Below, one piece after another: positions 54,241 through 64,000 of a stretch of DNA of 64,000 bases. Under the pieces are notes generated by a model that saw only the letters and a program-made list of their open reading frames with translations, was not told the origin of the DNA and made no database searches. Position 1 is the first letter of the stretch, and each line of letters starts with the position of its first letter. The translations under genes were made by a program, and so were the position numbers. This DNA is from Pinus tabuliformis (lineage: Eukaryota > Streptophyta > Pinopsida > Pinales > Pinaceae), in assembly GCA_031772625.1 (NCBI GenBank), contig CM062817.1:891050184-891114183 (forward strand), read 5' to 3'.

Positions 54241-55257
54241 TGTAATGATATTCATTTACGATCTGGGAGAGTAGTTGAGCCAATTATTGACGATATTACC
54301 TCCTCTGACTCTGACAAAGAAGAGGCAGAAAAGAATAATTTACCTAATAAGGGTGTTGAAGCAGTCAAGCCACCCTCTAATAAAATTGTTGAAACAGTAG
54401 AGCCACCATTCCCTGAACGTCTAGCTCTCACTAAGACACCTGAGCCGCCTGTTTTTAATCTTCTAGGGGAATTGAAAAATCTTTACGTTAAAATTCAACT
54501 TTTACAAGCACTCAGAGATGTACTAATTTATGCCAAAACCGTCAGAGAAATATGCATCAAGAAACCTGGTAGGAAAGCTAAAGATCCCCTTACAATGCAT
54601 GTGATGGGTGATCTAGCTACTTTAATGTCAGGAAAAGCTCCTCTTGTAAAATATGGTGATCCCGGCCACCCTACGGTCACAGTACAGGTTGGAAAAACTA
54701 TTGTTTCACGAGTTCTGGTAGACTTAGGTGCTACTATAAATATTATGACCCTTGAAACTACACAGCTATTACAGTTGAAAAATGTAATTAGAGAGATACC
54801 AACTATCCTAGAATTAGCTGATCGTTCCACAATCAAACCAGAAGGGGTTATTGAAGACCTGATCATTTCAGTTGAATCCTAGAATTACCCAACTGACTTT
54901 GTTGTATTACAGACTAAAAATAAGTTGGGGGGGCATCCTCTTATTTTGGGGAGACACTGGCTGGCTACAGCAGATGCCTTTATCAGTTGTAGATCAAGTT
55001 CAATGATAATTTCTAATGGATCTGAAACTAAGCAACTTACTCTTTACCCTCACACTACACCTATGATTAACAATGATGATTCTGTATGGTTAGACTATGA
55101 GGATAATGACACTCAACCCATTTTGACCATTGGACAAACCTTAACTCTTAAAGACACTATGGAAGATGAAGTAATTAGTAATTTTATTTCTGAACCTTCC
55201 TCGGTCACTTTTGAAACATACAATGAGTTAACTGCAATTCTAGAACCTGAAACATAG
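54241..55257 (+). pseudogene. Element C protease region
   Basis: Retropepsin-like domain. The linker PPFPERLALTKTPEPPVFNL leads to the active-site box RVLVDLGATINIM (near 54715), DLGA being the Athila form. The following ELADRSTIKPEGVIEDLIIS block and, after a TAG at 54880, HPLILGRHWLATADAFISC (the ILGR flap-distal block) are both in the same frame. The region to 55257 is acidic and ends at another TAG. Only nonsense changes occur in this part, no shifts. Confidence 0.87.
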
Positions 55258-56956
55258 GAAAAGCTTAAATCTGAAAATTTACCTCAAACATCAACTGCTA
55301 TCTCCTCTAAAATCATAACAGTAGAAATCGAACCTGGCAAAACATTGAACATAAACCCCAATTTATCAGATGCTAAAACACAACAGCTAATGAAGTCGCT
55401 CCGTGAAAAAAAGGAAGCATTTGCATGGGACTACACAGACATGAAGGGGATCTCTCCTGAATTATGTACTCATCGTATCTATATTAAGAAGGGGGCTCGA
55501 CCAATCTGTCAACCCCAGCGGCAAATGAATCCTAATTTGAGGGAAATTGTTAAGGAAGAACTTCAAAAGTTTCTTAATGTAGGGTTTATATACCCCATAT
55601 CTAACAGTGAATGGGTTTCTCCATTGGTGATAGTACCTAAGAAAAATGGGAAATGGAGAGTGTGTGTAGATTATAGAGCCTTAAACAAATCCACTAAAAA
55701 ATATCATTTCCCATTGCCATTTATTGATCAGGTACTGGACAGTTTGTCAGGAAAGAATTCTTTTCCTTTTTAGATGGTTTTAGCAGATATAACCAAATCA
55801 GAATTGCACCCCAAGACCAAGACAATACCACTTTTACTAGTCCTTGCGGAACTTTTGGTTATAGAGTTCTCCCATTTGGACTATGTAATGCTCCAACAAC
55901 GTTTCAAAGAGCAGTGATAGGAATCTTTTCTGATATGCTTAATGATTCTATGGAGATATTTATGGATGACTTTACTCCTTATGGTGTGACTTTTGAAGAT
56001 GCATTACAAAACCTTGAGAAAGTACTTAAACGATGCATACAAGCTAATATTTCCTTGAGTACTGAAAAATGTCATATGATGATGAACGAAGGAATTGTAT
56101 TGGGACACTTCATTTCATTCCTTGGGATTCAAGTAGATCCATCCAAAGTACAGTTAATTTAGACCCTTCCTATTCCTAAAACACAAACTAATGTAAGAAG
56201 TTTTTTAGGACATGTTGGATATTACAAAAGATTTATCAAAATTTTTTCTAAAATAACTTCTCCTTTGTTTGTGTTACTTATGAAAAATTTTGAATTTAAG
56301 TGGACTAATGCCTGTCAGAAAGCATTCGATGAACTTAAGCATCAGCTTTCTCCAGCTCCTATTCTGAGGGGACCTGATTGGGCACTTCCCTTTCATATAT
56401 CCTCTCATGCTTCGGATACTGCAATTGGAGATGTCTCGGGACAAGAAGAGAATAATCTTCCTTATGCTATCTATTTCATTAGTAAGAATATGACCCCTGC
56501 TGAGCTTAATTACACAGTTACTGAGAAAGAATTCTTAGTAGTCATTTATGCTATTAATAAATTTCGACATTACCTTACTGGTTATCCTACTTTTGTTCAT
56601 ACTGACCACTTGGCTATCAATTATTTAATGAATAAATCTGTCACAAATGCTCGAGTTACCAGGTGGTTATTGTTACTACAAGAATTTGATATTACAATTG
56701 TGGATCGACCAGGTAAAGAAAATGTTGTTTCTTATTTTCTTTCTCAGATAAAAACTGATGATAATACTCCAGTAGATGATTCCTTTCCTAATGAGTACTT
56801 GTTTGCAGTATCTGCTCACTCACCATGGTATGTAGACATTTCCAATTATCTGGTTGCAGGGAAGCTACCATCACACCTATCACATCGGGAGAAAAGAAAG
56901 ATCATTCAACAAAGTGCTCGGTATAGCTGGATAAGTGGGTGTCTTTTTCATACATG
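55258..56956 (+). pseudogene. Element C reverse transcriptase and RNase H
   Basis: Ty3-type RT with KEELQKFLNVGFIYPISNSEW, VIVPKKNGKWRVCVDYRALN and HFPLPFIDQVLD. A one-base shift near 55760 disrupts FFSFLDGFSRYNQI. The catalytic box is FMDDF at about 55960, and FLGHVGYYKRFIKIFSKIT follows. In RNase H the first catalytic position reads HISSHAS (about 56392), where FHIxxDAS is expected, an Asp-to-His change from one G-to-C substitution. TEKEFLVVIYAINKF and HTDHLAINYLMNK are kept. A TAG at 56160 and a TGA at 56955 also break the frame. Confidence 0.92.
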
Positions 56957-58157
56957 ACTTGATCAGGAAATCCAAAGATGCATTAGAGAAGATGAGGTTT
57001 ATGATATATTGAAGGCTTGTCATGACGGCCCTTGTGGAGGGCATTTTGCTAATAAGAGAACATCACATAAAATTCTCATGATGGGTTATTATTGGCCCTC
57101 ACTTTTCAAGGATGCAAAGAAATATGTTAGGGCATGTGATAGTTGTCAAAGAATGGGCCAACGCAATCATAGAGATGAAATGCCACTGAACCCCCAGGTA
57201 ATACTTGAACCCTTTGAAAGATGGGCTCTAGACTTTGTAGGACCCATCAACCCTCCATCCAACCAAAGAGTTTACATATTGGTTTGCACAGATTATATGA
57301 CTTAATGGGTGGAAGATAAGGCACTTATTAGAGCTAATGAAGAATCTATTTTAACCTTTTTATTTGAAGAAATCTTTGTTAGGTTTGGAGTGCCTAGAGA
57401 ACTAGTCACAGATGGAGGACCTCATTTCAATTCTTATGGTTTTAACGCTACACTTCAAAAATATCATATTAATCATAAAATGACTACACCTTACCACCTC
57501 CAAGCTAATGGTCAGGTGGAAAGTACAAATAAAGTCATAGAAGCCATTTTAACAAAAACAGTGAAAGAGAATAGGAAGGATTGCTCTCAAAGGTTTCCTG
57601 AGGCATTGCGGGCTTACAGAACCACCTGGAGGAACACTACAGGTTTTTCACCCTATGAATTGTTTTACGGAAAAAGTGTTGTTTTTCTTGTGGAATTTGA
57701 AATTAAAACCTTAAGAACTGCTTTAACTGTTAACTTTGATTTGACTGATGCACAGACAGCGAGGTTGCAGTAGCTTCAGGAATTGGATGAAAAGAGGTTG
57801 GATGCCATCCATCAAACAACTATGATTCAACAACAAAGAACCGGGTGGAATGATAAAACTATTAAGCATAAGCAGTTCCAAAAAGGTAATTGGGCTCTAT
57901 TGTATGATTCTCGGTTTGAAAATTTTCAAGGAAAATTGCGAACAAGGTGGTTGGGACCTTACAAGATAGATATTGTTTTTCCCAATGGAACACTAAGGCT
58001 CCTAACAATTGATGATTCGAGAACACCATTGTTAGTGAATGGGTATCGACTTCGTCTGTACCAACAACCAATTTCTAAGGAGGATTTTAAGGCCACTTGC
58101 ATGGCAGATTCACATTATATCTTTTTGGGGGAGCCGACTGCCCCTCATTGCATTTAA
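56957..58157 (+). pseudogene. Element C integrase with intact DDE triad
   Basis: Ty3-type integrase that would insert element DNA into the genome. The zinc domain is CHDGPCGGHF...CDSCQRMGQ. The catalytic triad is visible: Asp in RWALDFVGPI, Asp in ELVTDGGPHF, Glu in NGQVESTNKV. The C-terminal part has GNWALLYDSRFENFQGKLRT and RWLGPYKI, the GPY/F-like block. Two TAG codons (replacing positions near W at 57303 and Q at 57771) interrupt one otherwise continuous frame from 56957 to TAA at 58155. It is better preserved than the integrase of element B. Confidence 0.92.
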
Positions 58158-59037
58158 TCTCTACATTATATATTCTTTTATTATTATTAGATTAGATTAC
58201 TTAACTAATAATCCCTATCAAGGGTTGCCATGTTATAATTTATTATTTTGCAGGTTTCAGATTGGGGGGCTGGTTGAAAAGAACAATTGTATTGCAAGCA
58301 GGATCAAGTTTCATTTTCGGAAGCATTCTCATCTCACTTCAATTCATAGCTCATCCCCCCACATTACCTCTCAACAACACTTTCCTATTTTGCTTCACAG
58401 CAACATCTCTCTTTATTTTCCCATTGCTGAAACACCAGTTTGTCCCATTTTCCCTGTTGCTAAAACAACAACTTTTTCCCTTTTCCCCGTTGCTGAAACA
58501 CCAACTTTTTCTCTTTTTCCCGTTGCTGAAACATTAATTCTTCTCAAAAGAATGGATACATATTACTTTCCATTGTGAGAAATATCTATTGATCCTTATA
58601 ACTTTGTTCTTTCACGACCTCCTCTTATGTTTATAAAATCCTTTCATATAAATACCCTCATATTACAAAACCCTTTTCATAACTATTCATGATCTATTAG
58701 CGACGATATTATATTTTCAAATATCAATCGAAGGTAAACATGAGGTATGCGTTTTTTATGTGTAAATATTAAACTATAGTTAATGAGAAGATTGTGACAT
58801 GATTACCGCAATCGCCATACATTCAAACTTATAATTTTAGCCGTAGTTGGTGGGGGGGGGGAATACCAAAAATTTTCAATCATTTCATGATGCACCAATC
58901 ACCGTCGTTTTTTACCACGATTACGTCCCGTCACCCCATCTTTGTCGTATTATGTCACGACCTTATTTCCAAAACTTACTCTGTTTTAGGTGCGGTAACT
59001 TGGATCTGTACTGTGCATTTTGCTAAAGAAAGTAACT
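58158..59037 (+). other. Element C spacer between pol and second ORF
   Basis: About 0.9 kb with a 33-bp minisatellite (58421-58540) and a run of ten G at 58850-58860. The hairpin array seen at this place in element B is absent. A frame at 58039-58578 covers the minisatellite, but it starts inside integrase in another frame and is not supported as a gene. Confidence 0.6.
58421..58540 (+). repeat. 33-bp minisatellite
   Basis: The word RTTGCTGAAAC recurs at 58423, 58456, 58489 and 58522, exactly 33 bp apart, with CCAACTTTTTCYCTTTTYCC between. The period is a multiple of three. Confidence 0.85.
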
Positions 59038-62000
59038 ATGGGAGGCAACGCTATTCGAAATGAACCCGACTCAACAGCTCTATCGGAATTTCACCCAGAG
59101 GTATATCAAATTTTTCAGTAGGCAGGCTAGGTAGATTATTTTCGAAGGCTCCAAGAATTTGATCCTCAGCAAATCCTTGAATTCGCACACAATCTATAGG
59201 AAGGCTACTCTACCGTTCAAGGAGTCCGAATTCCAGTAACAGAGGATGATATAGCACAGGTTTCAGGATTACCGGACACTGGCATTCGATGGTTTAGTCG
59301 CAAACACATCATTTTGAACGCACAATAGGACTTCCTTCTACCAGGAGAGCAGGTCGAGCCTAAAGGTAGGGGTGTTGCACTTCATTCATTACCACTTCCA
59401 TGGTCGAAGGTTGCTGAATTTGTCAAGCACTATCTCACCTGCGAAGGACGTTACCAGGTAGTTTATCAGCATGATTTTGTCCTATTCAATCATTTAAGAC
59501 ATGGTCTTCTGTTAAATATGCCATATTATCTACTTGGGTTTCTAAAGAATATGTCACATTATTCCATGAATGTGAAGTACCCACTCCTTTCCCTCACTCA
59601 CCATCACCTTGTTCAGCTTCTAATTCAGAGGGGCTTTTCTCAATAGAATCCCCCTCTCCTTAACAACCCACCCCCAGAACCCCATAAAGATGCTGAAATT
59701 TCTCAAGCAGCAGCTGAAAATCCCCAACAATCTGTTGAAATTTCTCAAACAGCAACTGAAACTCCCCAATTAAATGTTGAAAATCCCTAGCCACCCATAG
59801 CAGTTAACCCAATTGACCCGTCCATTGCATCGACCCCACCCCATAATTTAGCTGAATCATCCACTCCCACTGTCCATATCCCCAGTGATGATTCAAATGA
59901 CAACATTCCCATTGCTAAGCTGAAAAGGAAAAGGCAAGAAAAGGTTGCGCCCCTACCAAAAAGACGAACAAGGGCCTCAATTAAAGAAGCTATCACTTCT
60001 GATGACCCTCCTACCCCAGAGAAAGCTACTCATAAAATAAAAACCATTATTCTTCCTGCCTTTTTACCAAGAAGACGCACGAGGATGTCTTCTGAAGCAG
60101 CAATTAAGACCACTACCCTAAATTCCCCACCTATTATCCTAAAACCCCATACCCCACCACAGTCCCAAGGCCCCGAATCTTTACGTACCTCACCCTCGGG
60201 TACCGAAATGCAAAATGCACAGGATTTTGTGACATCATTCCTTTCAGAGAATGTCACTATTACACAAGAACCAGCTACTGATTCAGTAGTTTCTTCGCAA
60301 GAACCAGCTACTAATCCATCAAAAGTGGATACTCAAGATGATATACAGCATGTAGCTGCCCCACAAGAACCAGCTACTGACTCAGCAGGTGCTACACAAG
60401 AAACACCTGCTGATGTCCATAAAACAAACGACCTAGACGTAGCTGCCCCACAAGAACCAGCTACCAACTCAGCAGGTGCTACTCAAGAACCACCTGATGA
60501 TGTCCATAAAACAGATGACCTAGATGTAGCTGCCCCACAAGAACCAGCTACCAACTCAGCAGGTGCTACACAAGAACCACCTGCTGATGTCCATAAAACA
60601 GACAATCTAGATGTAGCTACCCCACAAGAACCAGCTACTGACTCAGCAGTTGCCACACAAGAACCACTTGCTAATGTCTAGGAAACGAATGACCAGGATG
60701 TAGTCGTTCCAGCTACAAGCTCAGCAAGTGTTACACAAGAACCACCTGCTGATGAACAAAATATAGATAATCAGGAACCAGCTACGTAGTCAGCAGCTGC
60801 CACACAGGAACCATCTGCTAATATGAAAAATGTGGATGCGCAGCATGATATAGCAGTTACAAAACCAGCTTGTGATTCAGCTGATGTCACACAAAAACTA
60901 CCTGCTTAGGCTGCAAATAATGAAGCTGCTACCAAACAACAGCCCCTCCATCCATTGGAATCAGCTACTAAGACTGTGACTGCTACACAAAGCCTAGTCA
61001 CCTTGGCTTCCCTTTTACAAGAAAACGAGTTTCTGAAATCAGAGCTTGAGGTTTATAAGCAAGAACTAATAGTGGCAAGGGAAGCCTATGAAAAAGAGCT
61101 TAATCTATACACCTTAGCTCATGTAGCATCTGCAGCTGAGAAAAGTGTAGAGAAAGATCAATATAGTGAATACATGTGCAGCCAATGTGGTAATATTTAT
61201 CATCAAGATGGTTATAAGATAGTCGAAGTCCCATTTCCTGGAGCCACTCCTGCATCGAATCCTGTTATAGTTAGAAAGGAACGCCCTGCTGTTACACAAG
61301 AACCAGCAAGACCTTCAAAGGTTTTTGAAAAAGAAGTGAAACCACAAATATCTTGACCTACTCTGGTTGTTAAAACTGAAAGTCCTGCATCAAAGCCTAC
61401 AAAGACTGTATTTACCCAGACTGAACCTCGACATTCAAAGACTGTCTTCACTCAGACCACAAGCACTCAAGCACAAATGGATGCATGGAAGAAGGAATAT
61501 GTTGTGTCACAGGAAAGGATCTTGCAGGAACATAAATTATCATGGCAAAATCATGTCTATGCAAATTGAGAAGTGTTGGAACAGTCTTGTGCATAGGACA
61601 AGGAAAATAAACAGTTAAAAACTAAATTGTCTTTCATGTTTAATTTGGTTCAAAGATTACTGGCCACCAGGAAACTGTCCTTTAATTATTCTATGTTTCT
61701 GGCAGAGCGCCTAACGTTCTTCCAAGAAAAGGCAATCAGGGATGGATGATCTCATGAGGTATCTACACCTCAAGAGTTTATCAAAACATTCATAGAGGCA
61801 TCATTCAGTGAACAAAATTTACTCTGTGAACTATACCTCCATAATGAAGCCATGCCTAAGGATAGAAAACTTAATCTGATTCTTCTGGTTGGGGACATTC
61901 AGATTAGAGCCTTTGTCTCTTTCTTGGCCAATCAGCTCACATGGGAAAATTCCTTCCTTTCAGTGAAACATAATGAAGATAATCGCCTTCTGTGGATTCG

Positions 62001-62496
62001 ATCCAAACCATAGAATGTTGTTGTTTTTGTTGCTGAACATCATCGGTTTCTAAAGGAACTAGGAATGACCGAACATCTAAGAGAATTACAGGCAGCAGTC
62101 TTACAAGATTTCCAATATTATTTCAAAGCCAAGGGAGCTCTTGCCTTACAGGCAAACAATGTATTTTTGGAACACTGCCCTAAGGGGAGAAAAGAATATC
62201 ATGCCTTTAACCTGCTTAATCTTCAAGCAACAATTTCACGGCTACCTAATTATGTCAAATGCATTCAAAAATGTGCTAAAAAGTGGTTAGGATATCATTT
62301 TCACTTCCCTCTTCTATGGTTGCCAGTACAACAATATAAGGCTTATTTCAGGTTGCCCAAAACGAAGGAGCTTGCAACATGGCAGAGAATACAGAGTGTC
62401 CAGGGTTTCAGAGATTTGGTTGATAGCACCTTCTATACTTACTGTCTAAGTAATTTGCACTGTACAGCCCAGTACTCGGACTCAGACTCGGAGTAA
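59038..62496 (+). pseudogene. Element C second ORF (env-position protein), 14 stops, no frameshift
   Basis: A single frame of 1,152 codons from ATG (59038) to TAA (62494-62496), interrupted by 11 TAG and 3 TGA. The N-terminal region (about 1-200) has GVRIPVTEDDIAQVSGLPDT and WSKVAEFVKHYLTCEGRYQV and is related to the start of B's second ORF; it is PF20167-like by recognition. Basic motifs (KLKRKRQEK, PKRRTR) near residues 295-310 could be nuclear signals. Next come 87-bp repeats rich in Pro/Glu/Thr, a coiled coil (61015-61110), a CSQCGNIYH Cys pair, and a C-terminal region with LCELYLHNEAMPKDRKLNLI that is also shared with B. No signal peptide or transmembrane helix is evident, so a true envelope role is doubtful. 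Confidence 0.8.
60340..60670 (+). repeat. 87-bp coding tandem repeat
   Basis: About four copies of an 87-bp (29-codon) unit. GATGTCCATAAAAC recurs at 60412, 60499 and 60586. The encoded unit is APQEPATNSAGATQEPP followed by a DVHKTDDLDV stretch. Degenerate QEPAT words continue to about 60800 and appear once more near 61300. Confidence 0.9.
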
Positions 62497-62526
62497 AAGT
62501 TGCATGAGGACATGCAACCCTTTCAG

Positions 62527-62536
62527 TTGGGGGGGA
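62527..62536 (+). promoter_or_regulatory. Polypurine tract of element C
   Basis: TTGGGGGGGA (62527-62536) directly precedes the 3' LTR start TGTTAGG. It lies 30 bp after the stop of the second ORF. Confidence 0.85.
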
Positions 62537-63785
62537 TGTTAGGACCTCATATTGTCTCTTTTTTACCATACATTTTGCTATGATATCCTCCTTTGTCAAC
62601 TTATATTTAAAATTCCTTGTTATTGTTTTAACCCAAGTATCCCAAAGGTACACAATATTTCTTCTCACCACTATACTTTTAATTATTTTACATATAATTA
62701 CGCTATCTTCATTATTAACCATTGAATTGATAATTGCTGAACGGTTAAAGAACAATGTGCAGTCCACGTTGTTGAAACTGCTTGGAGATTGCAAGATTAT
62801 GTCAACAGTTGCTGAAATAGTAGGAACAACGCACAAATCTTGTGGCTAAATAGTTGTGATTTGAAGTCTAATATTTGACAGCAACAAAAGAAGATCACCG
62901 AAGGAGCTGCTACACTGGATGTAGCGATCATGATCTATAGATAGTATTTTTGTAACAACATTTTGTTAAAGGGAAAACTGACTTCCCTATTTTTGTATAA
63001 AGGGTTAAAATAGGACTTGCAATGTAATCTATTCTAATAGATGTCTCCTCTTTAAAAAGAGGAGACATCTACATTAGAGGGGGATGAACAGACAGCGGGA
63101 AAGGTTGAGTTGAAGGAAGAGAACTGGAATCGTTTCTTCTCTGTAACATGACATATTGATAGATGAATAAAATCTTGTTTTGAAAATTTCTCTCTAGTTC
63201 TTGTTTCCTGAGGGATCTTGTGAGAAGGACAGGGCCCACCTACATCACAAGATTCACCCATTATATTTCCGCAGTGTGTTAAGTGTGTCTTTCATTCATG
63301 CTTTTTTAATAGTCCTATTTACTGAATATCATTTTTGCATTATTGTTGAAACTCTGTCTTCTTCCCAATTGATTGCTGTAGTGTTCATTTTATCCACAGT
63401 TAATTCATGTATGTTGCAATTAAGTTTACAGAGTAAGGTGGCATCTTGATAATCAGGATCAGGTGCTGAAGATTCTTGCTCTGGCAATAGGGTCCTGTTC
63501 TCTGTTACAGCATAGCCAGCGCTTTCCTTTGCAGACTGATTCTTTAGATTACTCCTTTTAAGCATTCTTTGGTAGCTATCTACAATAGATTGTTTTTGTT
63601 GTAACTCAGAGTGGAGCTTCAGTTTGCTTAAGGCAAAGTGTGACCAGTCTTTACTACAACTTTTATTGCTTTTAGGATTGAGTACATATAGTACGCAGTT
63701 GCCTTTGAAATAACAGACTTCCCTGGGTTGAAAATTTATGTAGCACTTTTTTGTTTGAATTAATAAGCAATTAAAGTGACCAACA
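62537..63785 (+). repeat. Element C 3' LTR
   Basis: 1,249 bp, starts TGTTAGGACC and ends GACCAACA. TATAAA at 62996-63001, an inverted repeat at 63038-63071 and AATAAA at 63166-63171 match the 5' LTR. Followed by the target duplication TAAAT. Confidence 0.95.
63038..63071 (+). repeat. Inverted repeat in R region of element C 3' LTR
   Basis: Same 16-bp arms and AA spacer as at 51651-51684, while neighbouring bases differ between the two LTRs. Confidence 0.9.
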
Positions 63786-63790
63786 TAAAT

Positions 63791-64000
63791 CTCAATTTCT
63801 CCCCACCTATCTCCTAAAGGTATAACTGCATACAAAGAAAATTCCTCCTCCAACCTATTTGACAAATTATCGATCTTCGCCGAAGTTGTTACCTTCTCCC
63901 GCTTCTCCTTCTTGTCCTTCTTCTTCTTGGGACATTAGGTATTGTCGTGACCAAACCCACCACATCTGAAGCACTAGATCTTCAATAGATATTTCTTCTT
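63791..64000 (-). pseudogene. Minus-strand coding remnant with zinc knuckle, right part
   Basis: Read on the minus strand from the window edge, this encodes CFRCGGFGHDNT, a stop, then C: a CX2CX4HX4C zinc knuckle interrupted by TAA before its last Cys. A highly basic run (PKKKKDKKEKREK) follows, then SNRLEEEFSLYAVIPLGDRW. The frame then runs into element C, beyond which the same unit resumes at 51145 downwards. The knuckle plus basic tail resembles a retroelement nucleocapsid. The family is not identified; the rest lies outside the window. Confidence 0.6.

Larger units (their letters stand above)
51151..63785 (+). mobile_element. Element C: complete Athila-type Ty3/gypsy retrotransposon
   Basis: A 12,635-bp element with LTRs of 1,248 and 1,249 bp, a perfect 5-bp target duplication TAAAT (51146-51150 and 63786-63790), a nearly perfect tRNA-Asp primer site, gag, protease, RT, RNase H, integrase, a long second ORF and a G-rich polypurine tract. 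It is structurally complete, but gag-pol carries at least three frameshifts and several stops, and the second ORF carries 14 stops, so it cannot move by itself. It is less decayed than element B: its primer site is nearly intact and the integrase DDE triad is kept. Confidence 0.96.

Noticed and set aside
58039..58578. 179-codon ORF covering the 33-bp minisatellite
   Set aside because: It begins out of frame inside integrase, and the repetitive part explains its length. No homologous frame exists in element B.
63329..63865. 178-codon minus-strand ORF across the right end of element C
   Set aside because: It joins an older remnant to antisense LTR sequence at the insertion boundary, so it is a chimera made by the insertion. 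A similar antisense LTR frame exists at 51942-52235.

Overview
This window looks like intergenic plant nuclear DNA. It is AT-rich and built almost entirely of nested retrotransposons, and I recognise no single-copy host gene. The element families (a plant L1-type LINE with a DUF4283/zinc-knuckle ORF1 and a C-terminal RNase H, Athila-type Ty3/gypsy elements with tRNA-Asp primer sites and a long second ORF, a gag-protease element with an Arg-type primer site, and Ty1/copia remnants) point to a seed plant with a large, repeat-rich genome. A conifer or other gymnosperm would fit, but the sequence alone does not prove it.

Layout. 1-1107: inner edge and LTR of a minus-strand LTR element (E) whose body lies left of the window. 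1108-6200: decayed repeat DNA with a copia-type primer site/LTR junction (5515-5532) and a 22-bp minisatellite (6001-6146). 6201-22329: element A, a minus-strand LTR retrotransposon with paired LTRs and TSD ATATG. It carries gag and protease but no recognisable RT or integrase. It is interrupted by a full-length LINE (9212-15402) with two uninterrupted ORFs and a perfect 19-bp TSD. 22330-23269: a plus-strand copia gag/protease remnant. 23937-29960: a diverged 2.3-kb tandem duplication whose second copy holds a GC-richer, A-tailed retroposed insertion (28104-29511).

30912-47478: element B, a decayed Athila-type element of about 14.2 kb without its insert. Its 5' LTR contains a 2.3-kb solo-LTR-like insertion (D, 31195-33515) with its own perfect TSD. 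B has broken gag-pol, an array of four hairpins of the same design (40959-41138), and a second long ORF that ends exactly at the 3' LTR. 48051-49240: a candidate LTR followed by an iMet-type primer site. 51151-63785: element C, a complete Athila-type element (12.6 kb, TSD TAAAT) inserted into an older minus-strand coding remnant that reappears on both sides (49770-51150 and 63791-64000).

How the parts work together. In B and C, gag, protease, RT, RNase H and integrase would form one gag-pol programme, followed by a separate long ORF in the env position whose N-terminal and C-terminal regions look related between the two elements. Both elements are inactivated by stops, frameshifts and catalytic substitutions. 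Many changes are C-to-T or G-to-A, as expected of methylated, silenced plant repeats. The observations most worth a second look are the hairpin array in B, the 1,152-codon second ORF of C (14 nonsense codons, no frameshift, no TAA), the palindromes in D and the hairpin in the R region of C's LTRs.
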